The notes beneath the pieces were generated by a model that searched no databases, had not been told where the DNA came from, and was given only the letters and a program-made list of their open reading frames with translations. Positions 62,559-64,000 of a DNA stretch of 64,000 nucleotides are shown piece by piece (position 1 is the first letter of the stretch; each line of letters starts with the position of its first letter). The stretch is taken from the NCBI GenBank assembly GCA_903901975.1, contig CAIUTB010000147.1, positions 19,471-83,470 of the forward strand, given 5' to 3'. The position numbers were made by a program, and so were the translations under genes. The stretch comes from an uncultured Bacteroidales bacterium. GTDB taxonomy: Bacteria; Bacteroidota; Bacteroidia; Bacteroidales; Paludibacteraceae.

Positions 62559-62593
62559 CAAACTAATTAGTACTAACAAAAAAATAATTAAAA

Positions 62594-62761
62594 ATGGCTT
62601 ACGTTATTTCAGAAGATTGTATTGCTTGCGGATCATGTATCAGCGAATGTCCAGTTGAAGCAATCGCAGAAGGTGATATCTATGTAATTGACGCTGATGT
62701 ATGTACAGATTGCGGCACTTGTGCTGATGTTTGTCCTTCAGAAGCAATTAGTCCGGTATAA
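62594..62761 (+). CDS. 2[4Fe-4S] ferredoxin (55 aa; absent from the ORF track)
   Basis: MAYVISEDCIACGSCISECPVEAIAEGDIYVIDADVCTDCGTCADVCPSEAISPV; two CxxCxxCxxxCP motifs. Confidence 0.95.
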   Translation: MAYVISEDCIACGSCISECPVEAIAEGDIYVIDADVCTDCGTCADVCPSEAISPV

Positions 62762-62780
62762 TCCAGAATGCATAAAATGT

Positions 62781-62817
62781 AAAGACCTGTTTGCAGAAGC
62801 AAACAGGTCTTTTTTGT
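62781..62817 (+). terminator. Terminator of ferredoxin
   Basis: aagacctgtttgc-agaa-gcaaacaggtctttttt. Confidence 0.85.
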
Positions 62818-62841
62818 TTTAATGCCTATTTTCTGATCTCA

Positions 62842-63852
62842 TCAAGGTCTGTAGTCCGACAGTTCGAGCATTTTCTGGTAATTATTCTCGTTCATCAAAT
62901 CACGCAGACCCACATTCGTGTTTTTTTGCATATAGCTTTCAACAATACGTAATCCGATCCATGCTCCAAGCCTGCCCGGTGATTCCTGCGAGATTGTTGC
63001 TGTGAAAGGCGCATCATTCATATATTTCTTTATCAGCATCACATCGGTTGAAAATAAGTGTTGCTGGTCAATAATAGCTGCCCAGATGTGTTTTTCATTT
63101 TTCATACACCATTTTAATTGTTCGGCACTGTAACCTATAATTCCTTGAGGCTTTTCGTTGGGCATAAAAACCGACATCAAATATAAAACCTTGCCCCTGA
63201 AAAGCATATTATCTAGCAATCGATACTGTGAACTATTCATCGGAAACATTCTGAACAGCGTAGCCGACACCAAATCTGTGGTCAGGCATTCACGACGCAT
63301 ATTTTTTATCGTATATTCATAAGTCAAGCCTTTGTAGGCCGGGAAATCACTTCCAAGGTAATAATCCGTACCAATGGCTATAAATTGATTATTCATCATA
63401 ATGGAGCGATTGAAACCTGAGACAAAGAAATAAACTTCAGGCAATTTTACTTCCGGGAAATAATGATGGATGTTAGTATAAGCGTCAGAAACCTCTTTTT
63501 CAATATCTGAAATATCTGTAAAAGTTTGTAACGCCTTCTTGTTGACCGGAGCAAATGTTTTGTCTGTCAAAAATTTATAGAACAAGTTCCTCACAGCCGT
63601 GGTATCTTTAGCGGTAGTGTCCAATACATCGGATAAGAAAACAGGTAAAAACGTCCTATAGCGGGAATATAAACTGTCAACTCCGGCATTAAGTTTGGTT
63701 GTATCGATAGCGAGCAAGTCTTTATCAAAACGATGAATTTTGACCTCTACCCGATTTTTATTCGTGTCAATTTCAAATCTATTCTTTTTATTGCACGCTG
63801 AAAGTAACAGAACGAATCCCAATAGTGTAATCAATTGAAAACTTGTTTTCAT
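62842..63852 (-). CDS. gldB: Gliding motility lipoprotein GldB-like
   Basis: Lipobox LLLSAC; VEVKIHRFDKDLLAID; YFFVSGFNRSIMMNNQFIAIGTDYYLG; WIGLRIVESYM. Confidence 0.8.
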   Translation of the reverse strand: MKTSFQLITLLGFVLLLSACNKKNRFEIDTNKNRVEVKIHRFDKDLLAIDTTKLNAGVDSLYSRYRTFLPVFLSDVLDTTAKDTTAVRNLFYKFLTDKTFAPVNKKALQTFTDISDIEKEVSDAYTNIHHYFPEVKLPEVYFFVSGFNRSIMMNNQFIAIGTDYYLGSDFPAYKGLTYEYTIKNMRRECLTTDLVSATLFRMFPMNSSQYRLLDNMLFRGKVLYLMSVFMPNEKPQGIIGYSAEQLKWCMKNEKHIWAAIIDQQHLFSTDVMLIKKYMNDAPFTATISQESPGRLGAWIGLRIVESYMQKNTNVGLRDLMNENNYQKMLELSDYRP

Positions 63853-63871
63853 TTGCTGTTTCTGATTTTAG

Positions 63872-63921
63872 TGTAAGAAAAAAGCGCAAAGCAATATTTT
63901 ACAGTTGCATTTTGCGCTTTA
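63872..63921 (-). terminator. Terminator of the partial gene at the right edge
   Basis: aaagcgcaaa-gcaa...gttgc-attttgcgcttt. Confidence 0.5.
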
Positions 63922-63940
63922 AATCATATAGTTAGTTTAT

Positions 63941-64000
63941 TTATTTGCGTCCTTTGGTTGGGATTGCTTTTTGTTGTTCGCGTTGCATTTTTTCTAACCG
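63941..64000 (-). CDS. Partial CDS, C-terminus RLEKMQREQQKAIPTKGRK* (possibly YidC)
   Basis: Open frame running off the right edge; basic tail, identity tentative. Confidence 0.4.
   Translation of the reverse strand, partial: RLEKMQREQQKAIPTKGRK

Overview
The window is a 64 kb chromosomal segment of a Bacteroidetes (Bacteroidales-like) genome. The evidence is TAnnTTTG promoter boxes, T9SS-type C-terminal domains, PorT and GldB homologues, and the ATP synthase gene order. Most of it is housekeeping: TonB receptor, fumarase, topoisomerase IV A, GlyRS, a complete atp operon, nhaD, trpBEGD, LTA-synthase-like protein, pckA, TPR regulator, comF, dgkA, efp, nitroreductase, porT, Pit/DUF47, ferredoxin and gldB. 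An accessory island lies at ~36.8-49.7 kb. It holds an integrase remnant, ORF6N/DUF1016/KilA-N cassettes with duplicated gene tails, a type III R-M system, an unknown 372-aa protein, a vWA protein, a single-domain sliding-clamp-like protein, a DUF932-like protein, a polyvalent-type kinase and an extra thymidylate kinase, and it ends at a tRNA-Gln. The main signals worth follow-up are: (1) a family of ~100-140 bp elements with CCCCTAAAGGGG-type inverted termini at gene junctions of the trp and atp operons, which appear to supply start codons and N-terminal peptides ('NSPLGVGG') to trpB, trpE and trpG; (2) a trp leader peptide with a WWW run and mutually exclusive hairpins; (3) a ~126-nt near-continuous hairpin upstream of the type III R-M genes; (4) two candidate small hairpin RNAs in the island; (5) nested duplicated gene tails that suggest repeated cassette insertion; (6) a small ORF plus terminator-like hairpin directly before a TonB receptor start codon. 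All calls come from reading the sequence and from knowledge of protein families; no searches were run.
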